From NCBI GenBank assembly GCA_025938035.1, contig JAICQE010000028.1, positions 1 to 30,607 of the forward strand: a stretch of 30,607 nt of DNA, written 5' to 3'. The stretch is from Vicinamibacteria bacterium. Its GTDB lineage: Bacteria; Acidobacteriota; Vicinamibacteria; Vicinamibacterales; UBA2999. Every line of letters begins with the position of its first letter. Position 1 is the stretch's first letter. The position numbers and the translations under genes were made by a program. This document shows, piece by piece, positions 14,705 through 22,871 of this stretch. The notes below the pieces were generated by a model. The model did not search any database. It was not told the DNA's origin and saw nothing but the letters and a program-made list of their open reading frames with translations.

Positions 14705-15814
14705 TTGGCTGCTCGACGCACGACTCCCATTCGATACGCCATCGTGGGGCTCGGTCACATTGCCCAGGTGGCGGTGCTGCCAGCCTTCGCGCATGCGCGC
14801 CGGAACTCGCGTCTCGCGGCATTGGTCAGCGACGATGCGACCAAGCGCCGGCTGCTGGCGAAGAGGTACCGTGTGCCGGCGGTGTTCTCGTACGCGGAGT
14901 ATGAGAAATGCCTCGAACAGGTGGACGCCGTGTACATTGCGCTGCCGAATCATCTCCATGCCGAGTACACCATCAGGGCCGCGCGGGCCGGCGTCCACGT
15001 ACTGTGCGAGAAGCCGATGGCGGTGACGGCGACTGAGTGCCGGCGCATGATCGACGCGTGCCACAGGAATCGCGTCAAGCTGATGGTTGCCTACCGCCTG
15101 CACTTCGAGGAGATCAATCTGAAGGCTGTCGATCTCGTACGGCGCGGCCGGATCGGCGAACCGAAGTTCTTCAATTCCTCGTTCGCGATGACTGTTCGCG
15201 CCAACGACATCAGGACGAAGAAGGACATGGGCGGCGGAACGCTGTATGACATCGGCGTGTATTGCATCAACGCCGCGCGGTATCTCTTCAGGGCCGAACC
15301 CACTGAAGTCGTCGCCATCACCGTCAACAGCGGAACCGCGAGGCTGCGCGAGATCGACGAATCGACCGGTGCGCTGATGCGCTTCGGCGGCGAGCGCGTC
15401 GCGGCGTTCGTGACGAGTTTCAACTCGTCGGACGTGGCCTCCTACCGGATCGTCGGCACCAAAGGCCAACTGGTCGTCGACCCCGCATACGAATACGCGG
15501 AAGGCCTCTCCTACGAGCTGACGGTCAACGGCAGGACGACCCGCAAACGCCTGGGGAAGCGCGACCAGTTTGCGCCGGAGCTGCTCTACTTCTCCGACTG
15601 TATCCAGCGGAATCGTGAGCCTGAGCCGTCCGGGCACGAGGGGCTGCAGGACGTCCGTGTGGTCGAGGCCCTGTATCGCTCGGCGCGAAGCGGCAAGGCG
15701 GTACGGCTCCCGCCGTTCGAGCGCACGAAGCGGCCGACAGGCAGGCAGCGCATCCGCAGGCCCGGCGTGCGGAAGCCTGCGCTCGTCAAAGTGCAGAGCG
15801 CGAGCGTCGACTGA
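14705..15814 (+). CDS. Gfo/Idh/MocA-family NAD(P)-dependent dehydrogenase
   Basis: 369 residues. The N-terminal Rossmann fold opens IRYAIVGLGHIAQVAVLPAF. The conserved dehydrogenase motif is HVLCEKPMAVTATECRRMI (about 99-117). The C-terminal domain has EPKFFNSSFAM, GGGTLYDIGVYCINAARYL and GTKGQLVVDPAY, as in glucose-fructose oxidoreductase-like enzymes acting on sugars. TTG 14705 was chosen because GGAGG lies seven bases before it and the nucleotide motif then starts within ten residues of the N-terminus; GTG 14684 is the longer choice. The next gene is glgX, which fits sugar metabolism. The exact substrate is unknown. Confidence 0.88.
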   Translation: MAARRTTPIRYAIVGLGHIAQVAVLPAFAHARRNSRLAALVSDDATKRRLLAKRYRVPAVFSYAEYEKCLEQVDAVYIALPNHLHAEYTIRAARAGVHVLCEKPMAVTATECRRMIDACHRNRVKLMVAYRLHFEEINLKAVDLVRRGRIGEPKFFNSSFAMTVRANDIRTKKDMGGGTLYDIGVYCINAARYLFRAEPTEVVAITVNSGTARLREIDESTGALMRFGGERVAAFVTSFNSSDVASYRIVGTKGQLVVDPAYEYAEGLSYELTVNGRTTRKRLGKRDQFAPELLYFSDCIQRNREPEPSGHEGLQDVRVVEALYRSARSGKAVRLPPFERTKRPTGRQRIRRPGVRKPALVKVQSASVD

Positions 15815-15824
15815 TTCGATCGCG

Positions 15825-18002
15825 ATGGACGCTTCGGATTCCATCCTGATGGCCGATCGGCGGACCGCCTCGAAACGGCGGGGTCAGCCGGGGGAGCCAT
15901 TTCCGCTCGGCGCGACACCCGACGCGCGCGGTACGAACTTTTCCATCTTCTCGGAGGTCGCCGAACGCGTGGAGCTGTGTCTGTTCGACGCCGACGGACA
16001 CGAGACGCGCGTGGACCTGCCGGAACGGACGGCGTACTGCTGGCACGGGTACATCCGCGGGGTCGGGCCGGGCCAACGATACGGGTTCCGGGTCCACGGT
16101 CCCTGGGATCCGTCGCAAGGGCACCGCTGCAATCCGGCAAAGCTCCTCGTCGATCCCTATGCCCGCGCGATCGCTGGCGACATCACGTGGGACTCCTCGG
16201 TCTTTCCCTATCCGCCCGGCGCGGACGATCGCGAGCGTCACGACGCCGACAGTGGTCCGTTCATGCCGAAATCCGTCGTCGTCAACAACGAGTTCGACTG
16301 GGAAGGCGATCGACCGTTGCGCCGGAAGCTGCACGAGACCGTCGTGTACGAGGTGCACCTGAAAGGATTCACGATACGGCATCCGGCCGTACCCGAAGCG
16401 ATCCGTGGCACCTACGCGGGCCTCGCCCATCCGGCGGCGCTCGAGTATCTGCTCGCGCTCGGGGTCACCGCCGTGGAGTTACTGCCGGTTCACCAGTTCA
16501 TCCACGAGCAGCACCTGCTGGACAAAGGCCTGCGGAACTACTGGGGGTATCACTCCTACGGGTACTTCGCGCCGCACGGCGAGTACTCGTCCTCTGGTGA
16601 CACGGGCGGTCAGGTGCGGGAGTTCAAGCAGATGGTCAAGGCCCTCCATGCCGCGGGGCTGGAGGTGATCCTCGACGTCGTCTACAACCACACCGGCGAA
16701 GGGAATCATCTCGGCCCGGTGCTCTGCCTGAAAGGGATCGACAACCGCGCGTACTACCGCACTGTCGAATCCGATCCGCGGTACTACATGGACTACACCG
16801 GCACCGGCAACAGCCTGAACATGCGGCACCCGCATGTACTGATGCTGGTGATGGATTCACTGCGCTACTGGGTCCAGGAGATGCACGTCGACGGCTTCCG
16901 TTTCGACCTCGCCTCGACGCTCGCGCGCGAGCTGTTCGACGTTGACCGGCTGTCGGCGTTCTTCGACATCATTCACCAGGATCCGACGCTGAGCGGCGTC
17001 AAGTTGATCGCCGAACCGTGGGACATCGGGCCGGGCGGCTACCAGGTGGGCAATTTTCCCGTCCGTTGGTGTGAATGGAACGGGCGCTATCGCGACACCG
17101 TACGCGACTACTGGCGTGGGGAGGGTGGCACGCTCGGCGAATTCGCCAGCCGCTTCACCGGCAGCTCGGATCTCTATGAAGACGACGGCCGGCGGCCGTA
17201 CGCGAGCGTGAACTTCGTTACCGCGCACGACGGGTTCACCCTGCGCGATCTGGTGTCCTACAACGACAAGCACAACGACGCCAACGGCGAAGACAACAAC
17301 GACGGCGAATCACACAATCGATCGTGGAACAGCGGGGCGGAGGGGCCGACGGACGACGAATTCGTGAATGCCATCCGCAGCCGCCAGCAGCGAAATGTCC
17401 TGGCGACGCTGTTTTTCTCGCAGGGCATTCCGATGCTGCTCGGCGGCGACGAAATCGGCCGCACGCAGCAGGGCAACAACAACGCGTACTGTCAGGACAA
17501 CGAGATCTCGTGGTTCGACTGGCAGGCGATTGACGAGAACCTCCTGGCGTTCACCCGCCGCGTCATTGCGATCCACGCGGCGCATCCGGTCTTTCGCCGG
17601 CGCCGATGGTTCAAGGGACGTCCGGTGCGCGGCGCCGGCGTCACCGACATTGGCTGGTTCCGTCCCGACGGCGCGGAGATGAGCGACAGCGACTGGCAGC
17701 AGGATCATGCCCGGTCGTTTGCCGTCTTTCTGAACGGCGATGCACTCCGCGATGTCGACGACAGCGGCGATCCGGTTCGTGACGACAGTTTTCTGCTGTT
17801 CTTCAACGCCCATCATGAACCTGTGTCGTTTACGGCGCCGGCGGAGGAATATGGCGCCGCCTGGCATGCTCTGCTCGACACGTCGTCCGCTACCGGAGAG
17901 GGAGCGGGCGATCTGGTTGCCGCGCAAACCCTCAAGCTACCCGGGCGCACGGTCGTCGTCCTGACGCGTCCCAGTCACGGTGTGCCGGGTCGCTTCCGCT
18001 GA
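15825..18002 (+). CDS. glgX: Glycogen debranching enzyme (GH13 isoamylase type)
   Basis: A 725-residue cytoplasmic enzyme that cleaves alpha-1,6 branches of limit glycogen. The N-terminal CBM48-like domain has PLGATPDARGTNFSIFSE and GYIRGVGPGQRYGFRVHGPW. The four GH13 regions are all present: LDVVYNH (D284), DGFRFDLAST (nucleophile D361), LIAEPWD (acid E397) and TAHDGF. The GlgX-typical NDKHNDANGEDNNDGESHN insert follows. It starts ten bases after the dehydrogenase stop, so the two may be co-transcribed. Length is normal for the family. Confidence 0.95.
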   Translation: MDASDSILMADRRTASKRRGQPGEPFPLGATPDARGTNFSIFSEVAERVELCLFDADGHETRVDLPERTAYCWHGYIRGVGPGQRYGFRVHGPWDPSQGHRCNPAKLLVDPYARAIAGDITWDSSVFPYPPGADDRERHDADSGPFMPKSVVVNNEFDWEGDRPLRRKLHETVVYEVHLKGFTIRHPAVPEAIRGTYAGLAHPAALEYLLALGVTAVELLPVHQFIHEQHLLDKGLRNYWGYHSYGYFAPHGEYSSSGDTGGQVREFKQMVKALHAAGLEVILDVVYNHTGEGNHLGPVLCLKGIDNRAYYRTVESDPRYYMDYTGTGNSLNMRHPHVLMLVMDSLRYWVQEMHVDGFRFDLASTLARELFDVDRLSAFFDIIHQDPTLSGVKLIAEPWDIGPGGYQVGNFPVRWCEWNGRYRDTVRDYWRGEGGTLGEFASRFTGSSDLYEDDGRRPYASVNFVTAHDGFTLRDLVSYNDKHNDANGEDNNDGESHNRSWNSGAEGPTDDEFVNAIRSRQQRNVLATLFFSQGIPMLLGGDEIGRTQQGNNNAYCQDNEISWFDWQAIDENLLAFTRRVIAIHAAHPVFRRRRWFKGRPVRGAGVTDIGWFRPDGAEMSDSDWQQDHARSFAVFLNGDALRDVDDSGDPVRDDSFLLFFNAHHEPVSFTAPAEEYGAAWHALLDTSSATGEGAGDLVAAQTLKLPGRTVVVLTRPSHGVPGRFR

Positions 18003-18056
18003 CACCCCACCACCCTTCGAGGAACTGACCAGTCGCATGCCCGCTGCGGATCACCG

Positions 18057-18136
18057 CTTTACGGCACTCCTTGCATTGCGCAGCCCCATTGCACGGGCGC
18101 ATTCTTCCGCCGCCCGACACGGCAAGGAGGCGTCTC
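18057..18136 (+). promoter_or_regulatory. Conserved leader, copy 1
   Basis: Aligns without gaps to the leader of the paralogue at 19970 and to the fossil leader at 10287. TTTACGGC, TTGC and GCATTCTTC are kept, then an AAGGAGG ribosome site. ACGGC starts at 18061, exactly 76 bases before the ATG, as in the other two copies. It probably contains the promoter or 5' UTR control element of this gene family. Confidence 0.6.
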
Positions 18137-18673
18137 ATGAAACAGTCTTTCGTCATCGTCGTGTTGCTCACCGTATTCGTGGCTTCGAAGAGCACCTCGG
18201 CTCGTCAGGCGGACGGTGCCTCGCTGACCGACCGGTCGGCGCCGAACTTCAGCGGCACGTACGTCGATAGTGTGCGGCCGGCCTCCTGTGCGGTGGCATT
18301 GAAGATCAGCGCCGGTCGCGCTCTGGCGCTGTATGTCGCCCACGTGAGGAACAAGATATCGCTCCGCGTCGCGCCGAGCGGAGCGTTCCGCGTCGTACCG
18401 ATTGAAAAACGCGATTCCGCTCTGCGTCATTCCACGAGACGGAACGGACTGGCGCGATGGGAAGGCGACGCGCTCGTTGTCGACACGTCCGCTCCATCGT
18501 TCCCGCTCTTGGGCCACCACGGCGAGGTCCACGGAGGCACACTGACCGAGTCATTCGCACGCACCGGTGACGGCTTGGTCTATCGCGCCGCGTACGTTTC
18601 CGCGGATGACGAGGGACCGCATGCACCGTTCGAGATTCGCCTGGCGAAATGCGACGGTCGCGCATCGTTGTAG
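18137..18673 (+). CDS. Secreted protein, paralogue of the 19970 product
   Basis: 178 residues with a signal peptide (about 1-22, ending STSA). The mature domain contains FSGTYV, two short beta-like repeats, RVVPIEKRDSALRH, RRNGLARWEGDALVVDT, GGTLTESFARTGDGLVYR and a final IRLAKCDG. One cysteine near residue 54 and one near the C-terminus are shared with the paralogue and may pair. The alternating pattern suggests a small beta-barrel or lipocalin-like fold of the kind annotated as hypothetical in Acidobacteria; this is only an impression. AAGGAGG precedes the ATG. Function unknown. Confidence 0.75.
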   Translation: MKQSFVIVVLLTVFVASKSTSARQADGASLTDRSAPNFSGTYVDSVRPASCAVALKISAGRALALYVAHVRNKISLRVAPSGAFRVVPIEKRDSALRHSTRRNGLARWEGDALVVDTSAPSFPLLGHHGEVHGGTLTESFARTGDGLVYRAAYVSADDEGPHAPFEIRLAKCDGRASL

Positions 18674-18957
18674 GGGGCGCATCCTTCACCGGTTCGCCAG
18701 GTCTGCCGTATCGCGAGCCTCGGGCGGCGAACGAGCATTCTTGCTGACTCGAAAGGACTCCAACGACACGCACGGCACCGGCGGCTGCAGAAGTCGCGCT
18801 CAGCATTTACATCGCGAGCACGAATTGCCGTACCGTCGCCCGCGTGTTTTTCAGACCGCACTTTGCGCGCACAGCCGTTGAAAAACGAGGTTAGACTCAC
18901 GCACCTTTTTGCAGCGCGGGGCCGGAAGGTGGTCTGTCACGAGAAAGGAGAGCGATT

Positions 18958-19842
18958 GTGGCGCGCATCCTGCTCATCGACGACGACGAGATTTGCCTCG
19001 ACATCACAGGTCGGCTGTTGCAACTCCACGGATACGAATTCACCGGCGCCCGGACGGGGGGCGATGGTGTCCGCCTCGCGCGCGAATGGAAACCGGATGT
19101 CGCGCTGGTAGATCTTCGGCTGCCGGATCGATCTGGCATCGACGTCCTCGCACAGTTGAAGGCGGAGTGCCCTGACACGTCGCGCGTCATGTTCAGCGGC
19201 TTCGCCACGCTTGACGTCGCCGTCGATGCGATGCGCCTCGGCGTGTGCGACTGTCTGACGAAGCCGGCCTTCGAGGAGGACATCGTGGCGGCGGTGGAGC
19301 GTGCGCTCGCGCAGCACCCGCACGTGGACGACTGCGATCGGGCGGAATCGGCGCTGATCCCCTCCGAGGCCCACGCGGCGGCGCGGTGGGCGCAGCCGAT
19401 CGTGCGCGTCATCGACGCGCGTCAGGATCCGCGCACGCTGCGCGAGTTCGGCCGGGCGGTGTTCGTCTCCGTCGGCTGCTTCAGGAACTGGTGCCGCACG
19501 ACCCGAGTCAGCTCGCGCGCGTCGTTGTCGTTCGCCCGCGCCCTTCGCGCGGTCTACCGCTTCGAGCACGATCGCTCGACCAGGCCGGAGAACCTGCTCA
19601 GCATCGTCGACCAGCGGACGATAGCGAAGTTCGTGAAGAAATGCGGCGGCGCGGGAGACCACCTGCCGGATTCGGTCGCCGAGTTCTTCGAACGTCAGCA
19701 GTTCATCTCCAACCCCGAAGCCTTAGAGGCCGTACGCGCCGCGCTCCGCAGCCGCCAGGCGCGCGCGGTCAAGGGATTCACGGCGGCAGCGGCACGCACA
19801 GCGGCTGCGGATCGTTCCGGATCGACCCGCGACCAGCCGTGA
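18958..19842 (+). CDS. Response regulator with AraC-like output region
   Basis: 294 residues. The receiver domain (1-115) is complete: acidic pocket IDDDE (D8-D10), phospho-acceptor D52 in LVDLRLPDRSG, S80 in MFSGFAT and K102 in CLTKPAF. After a variable linker, residues about 155-260 include VSVGCFRNWCRTT, LSFARALRAVYRF and IVDQRTIAKFVKKCGG, which look like a degenerate AraC-type helix-turn-helix seen in acidobacterial regulators. No sensor kinase is adjacent. It sits between the two paralogous secreted-protein genes and could control them. The GTG start has AGGAG. The 284-bp gap before it shows no further gene. Confidence 0.82.
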   Translation: MARILLIDDDEICLDITGRLLQLHGYEFTGARTGGDGVRLAREWKPDVALVDLRLPDRSGIDVLAQLKAECPDTSRVMFSGFATLDVAVDAMRLGVCDCLTKPAFEEDIVAAVERALAQHPHVDDCDRAESALIPSEAHAAARWAQPIVRVIDARQDPRTLREFGRAVFVSVGCFRNWCRTTRVSSRASLSFARALRAVYRFEHDRSTRPENLLSIVDQRTIAKFVKKCGGAGDHLPDSVAEFFERQQFISNPEALEAVRAALRSRQARAVKGFTAAAARTAAADRSGSTRDQP

Positions 19843-19889
19843 CGCAACCGTTCCTCGACTGATTTCTCTTCGCCACACCGTGCGCCGTT

Positions 19890-19969
19890 ATTTACGGCAG
19901 TCTGTGCGTTGCACGACCGCTACGCGCCGGCGCATCCTTCCCGCGGCGTTGACGGGTGAGGAGGGCATC
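19890..19969 (+). promoter_or_regulatory. Conserved leader, copy 2
   Basis: ATTTACGGCAGTCTGTGCG followed by TTGC, GCATCCTTC and GTGAGGAGGG, with ACGGC at 19894, 76 bases before the ATG. It is the best-matching partner of the fossil leader at 10287 and a clear relative of the one at 18057. Conservation is concentrated in three islands separated by a freely varying 19-base stretch, as expected for binding sites or promoter boxes, not coding sequence. Confidence 0.6.
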
Positions 19970-20500
19970 ATGAAGTACGCGTGTGTTGCGGTCGTTCTGC
20001 TGTCGGCTCTGATCACACTTCCGAGCGCGCTGTCGGCCACGGCAGTCAATGACACCGACGCGGCGGCAGGCTGGCGGCCACCCGATCTCAGCGGAACCTA
20101 CGTGCTCGCCCGTTCGGCCGCGCCGTGCTCGACAGCGTCGCGGGCTGCCAGCGCGCTGCAGGTCGTCCAGTCGAGCGCGAACCTGAAACTGCGTGTACTG
20201 GCCACGCAGTCGATCCGGGTGCTGCCGATCGAGCGGTTCGAGTCGGCGATCCGGAATCCGCACAAACGCAATGGCCTTGCCCGCTGGCAGGGTGAGGAGC
20301 TGGTGGTCGAAACGATCGCGCCGGCGTTCTCTCTGTGGGGCCGCCCGCACGCCGTGGTGCAGGGCAGCACGCTGACGGAATCGTTCTCTCGTACGCCGGA
20401 CGACGTGCTGCTGTACCGCACGTGGTACAGGCTGCCCGGAAACGGCGTCGCGCAAGGCCCGCACGAGGTGCAGCTGACGAAATGCCGGAGCGGTCTGTAG
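19970..20500 (+). CDS. Secreted protein, paralogue of the 18137 product
   Basis: 176 residues. The signal peptide is MKYACVAVVLLSALITLPSA to about residue 23. The mature part shares DLSGTYV, RVLPIERFESAIR, KRNGLARWQGEELVVET, GSTLTESFSRTPDDVLLYR and GPHEVQLTKC with the 18137 protein, so the two are duplicates along with their leaders. A cysteine near residue 50 and one five residues from the C-terminus are conserved. The 3' end overlaps the sulfotransferase start by 19 bases, which couples it to the downstream biosynthetic-type genes. Function unknown; binding of a small molecule would suit a barrel fold but is not shown. Confidence 0.78.
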   Translation: MKYACVAVVLLSALITLPSALSATAVNDTDAAAGWRPPDLSGTYVLARSAAPCSTASRAASALQVVQSSANLKLRVLATQSIRVLPIERFESAIRNPHKRNGLARWQGEELVVETIAPAFSLWGRPHAVVQGSTLTESFSRTPDDVLLYRTWYRLPGNGVAQGPHEVQLTKCRSGL

Positions 20501-21411
20501 CTGCGCTGCGGCCGATCGTTACGCGCGTCTACCAGAACCATTCGATCGACAGCACCCGTTGGGGGCAGTTTGACGTCCGCGAGGGTGACGTCGTCGTCGC
20601 CAGCGGCTACAAGGCCGGGACGACCTGGGTGCAGCTGATCGTGCTGCAGCTGCTGCTCCCGGCCGAACCGCTGCCGCCGATCGACCAGCGCTCGCCGTGG
20701 CTCGACTCGCCGTTGCTGCCGCTGGACGATGTGCTCGCCATGCTTGCGGCTCACCCGGGACGACGAGTCATCAAGACTCATCTCCCACTGGATGGACTGC
20801 CGTACGACGCAGACGCCCGCTACGTGGTCGTGTGCCGCGACGCTCGCGATGTCGCCATGTCGCTCTGGAACCATTATCAGAAGCTCGTGCGGTACCCCTT
20901 TCTGCGCGATCCGCAGCATGCCGGCAGAGTGGGCGGCCCGCTGCCGCGCTGCCCAAGCGATCTGCGCGAGTTCTGGCGGAGCTGGATCACACGCGGCTGG
21001 TTCCGGTGGGAGCGCGAAGGTTACCCGTTCTGGGCGAATTTGCGGCACACGCAGACGTGGTGGGCGTGGAAGCATCTGCCGAATCTGCTGTTCGTCCACT
21101 ACGGCGACTTGCTTGCCGATCTCCCTGGCCAGGTGCGCCGCATCGCCTCACACATCGGCGTGAGGGTCACGCCGCCCGATATCGCGCGTGTCGCCGGCGC
21201 CGCCGCTTTCGACCGCATGCGCGCCAACGCCGACGTGCTGGTGCCGATGGCGCGAACGGCGTTTCGCGGGGGAGGCGGCAGCTTCATTCACGCCGGAACC
21301 AACGGACGTTGGCGCGGCGCGCTGACCGACGAGGACCTGGCCTTGTACGACGCGGCGGCCGGCCGCGAGCTGTCCATCGACTGCCGGCACTGGCTTGAAG
21401 GAGGTCGTTGA
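20482..21411 (+). CDS. PAPS-dependent sulfotransferase
   Basis: 309 residues, a Sulfotransfer_1-type enzyme that moves sulfate from PAPS to a hydroxyl or amine. The 5'-phosphosulfate loop is SGYKAGTTWVQLIV (K44), the catalytic histidine is in IKTHLPL (H100), and the 3'-phosphate site is YVVVCRDARDVAMSLWNHY (R119 and S127). The C-terminal loop FRGGGGSFIHAGTNGRWRGA is the family's PAPS-binding GxxGxxK-like region. ATG 20482 overlaps the upstream gene and has GAGGTG before it. A sulfotransferase beside carrier and condensation enzymes suggests sulfation of a small metabolite, an inference from context. Confidence 0.88.
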   Translation: MPERSVAALRPIVTRVYQNHSIDSTRWGQFDVREGDVVVASGYKAGTTWVQLIVLQLLLPAEPLPPIDQRSPWLDSPLLPLDDVLAMLAAHPGRRVIKTHLPLDGLPYDADARYVVVCRDARDVAMSLWNHYQKLVRYPFLRDPQHAGRVGGPLPRCPSDLREFWRSWITRGWFRWEREGYPFWANLRHTQTWWAWKHLPNLLFVHYGDLLADLPGQVRRIASHIGVRVTPPDIARVAGAAAFDRMRANADVLVPMARTAFRGGGGSFIHAGTNGRWRGALTDEDLALYDAAAGRELSIDCRHWLEGGR

Positions 21412-21510
21412 TGCGCCGCGCACCATCTGCCGTACGTTGTGCGCAGCACCCATCTTGTCGTTGCGGCCGTCGATGGCTCGTGTAATCTCCCGTTCCGCTC
21501 GCGTCCGACG

Positions 21511-21548
21511 CGACGTGTGAACGCTTCGCACGTCGAGGAGATACCTCG
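21511..21548 (+). promoter_or_regulatory. Two adjoining hairpins, the second covering the ribosome site
   Basis: Hairpin 1 pairs 21511-21521 with 21525-21535 (11 pairs, one wobble, loop CGC). Hairpin 2 is CGAGGAGATACCTCG at 21534-21548, a 5-bp stem whose loop and 5' arm contain the GGAG ribosome site of the transporter gene starting at 21549. The two share bases 21534-21535, so they compete at their boundary. This could set translation of the transporter. Confidence 0.4.
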
Positions 21549-22871
21549 ATGACACCTGCATCGTCCTCCGAGCAGCTCGCCGATTCGATCGCCGCCAAAG
21601 TCAACCGCCGTGTGCTCCCGCTGCTGATGGCGGGGTGGTTCATGGCGTACATCGACCGGTTCAACGTGAGCTACGCCGCGCTGCAGATGAATCAGGCGCT
21701 GGGACTATCCGCAGCGGCCTTCGGACTCGGCGGCGGCCTGTTCTTTCTCGGTTATGCGCTGTTCGAAGTGCCCAGCAACATCGCGCTCGTCCGTGTCGGC
21801 GCGCGCCGCTGGCTGGGCCGCATCATGGTCACCTGGGGTCTGGTGACCGTCGCGACGATGTTCACGCAGGGACCAGCGAGCTTCTATGGTCTGCGGCTGC
21901 TGCTCGGGATTGCGGAAGCGGGCTGCTTTCCGGGGATGGCGTATTGCCTGAGCCGGTGGCTTGCGCCGCGCCATCGCGCCGCGGCCCTGGGCGCGCTCGC
22001 GGGTGTGGCGATGCTGTCCGGAATTGCCGCCGGGCCGCTCGCTGCAGGGCTCCTCGCCCTCGATGGCGTCTGGGGACTCGCCGGGTGGCAATGGCTGTTT
22101 CTCATCGAGGGAATTCCGGCGGTGCTGGTTGGCGTCTGCCTGTGGCGGTATCTCCCCGATGATCCCGCGTCGGTGCGATGGCTGACCTCCGACGAGCGCG
22201 CCTTCCTGCAGCGTGAGGTGGTCGCCGACGTTCGCTCGCACACGCGCGACAGTCTGCTCGTCGTGGTGCGCGACCGCCGCTACTGGACGTGGGGTCTCGC
22301 CTTCTTCTGCGCCGCTGCGGCCGGTTCCGCGATCGTCCTCTTCCGCCCGGTGATGATGCGTCAGATGGCCGGTCTGAGCGATACGGCGACGGCGTTGCTC
22401 ACCGCCATTCCAGCCGTCGTCGGCGCGGCGGCCGCCATCTGGGTCGGGCGGCGTTCGACGCGGCGCGACGAGCGTCGCTGGCATTCCGCAGTGCCGATGC
22501 TCATCGGATCAATCGGCGTCGGCCTGGCCGGCGTCGTCTACGGAGTGACCGGTGTCCTGCTGGTTGCCGCGGTGACGGCGATCGCTGCCGCCGGACAGCC
22601 GGCGCTGTTTGCGTCGGTCAGCAGCGCCGCCAAGGGCGAGGTGAATGCGGTCGGCATCGCCTTCGTCAACTCCATCGCCTCGCTTGGCGGCTTCGCCGGT
22701 CCGTACGTCCTGGGGTCGATGATTGACGCCGGAGGCCTGGCAGTCGCATGCGCGGTGGCCGCAGCCGTCATCGTGCTCGGCGCGTGTCTGGTGCTCTCGG
22801 TCCGAACGAGGAGGGAAGCCGCTCCAATGACGGCAACGGTCGCGGCAGCCTATAGCCATGGTTCCAATTGA
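21549..22871 (+). CDS. MFS transporter, anion:cation symporter type
   Basis: 440 residues with about 12 membrane helices. The opening WFMAYIDRFNVSYAALQMN, then GYALFEVPSNIALVRVGAR, RLLLGIAEAGCFPGMAYCLS and WQWLFLIEGIPAVLVG, are signature blocks of the ACS family (tartrate, phthalate or glucarate-like organic-anion transporters). Its 3' end overlaps the adenylation gene start by 14 bases, so the two are translated together. In this setting it may take up a carboxylic-acid precursor or release the product. Confidence 0.9.
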   Translation: MTPASSSEQLADSIAAKVNRRVLPLLMAGWFMAYIDRFNVSYAALQMNQALGLSAAAFGLGGGLFFLGYALFEVPSNIALVRVGARRWLGRIMVTWGLVTVATMFTQGPASFYGLRLLLGIAEAGCFPGMAYCLSRWLAPRHRAAALGALAGVAMLSGIAAGPLAAGLLALDGVWGLAGWQWLFLIEGIPAVLVGVCLWRYLPDDPASVRWLTSDERAFLQREVVADVRSHTRDSLLVVVRDRRYWTWGLAFFCAAAAGSAIVLFRPVMMRQMAGLSDTATALLTAIPAVVGAAAAIWVGRRSTRRDERRWHSAVPMLIGSIGVGLAGVVYGVTGVLLVAAVTAIAAAGQPALFASVSSAAKGEVNAVGIAFVNSIASLGGFAGPYVLGSMIDAGGLAVACAVAAAVIVLGACLVLSVRTRREAAPMTATVAAAYSHGSN

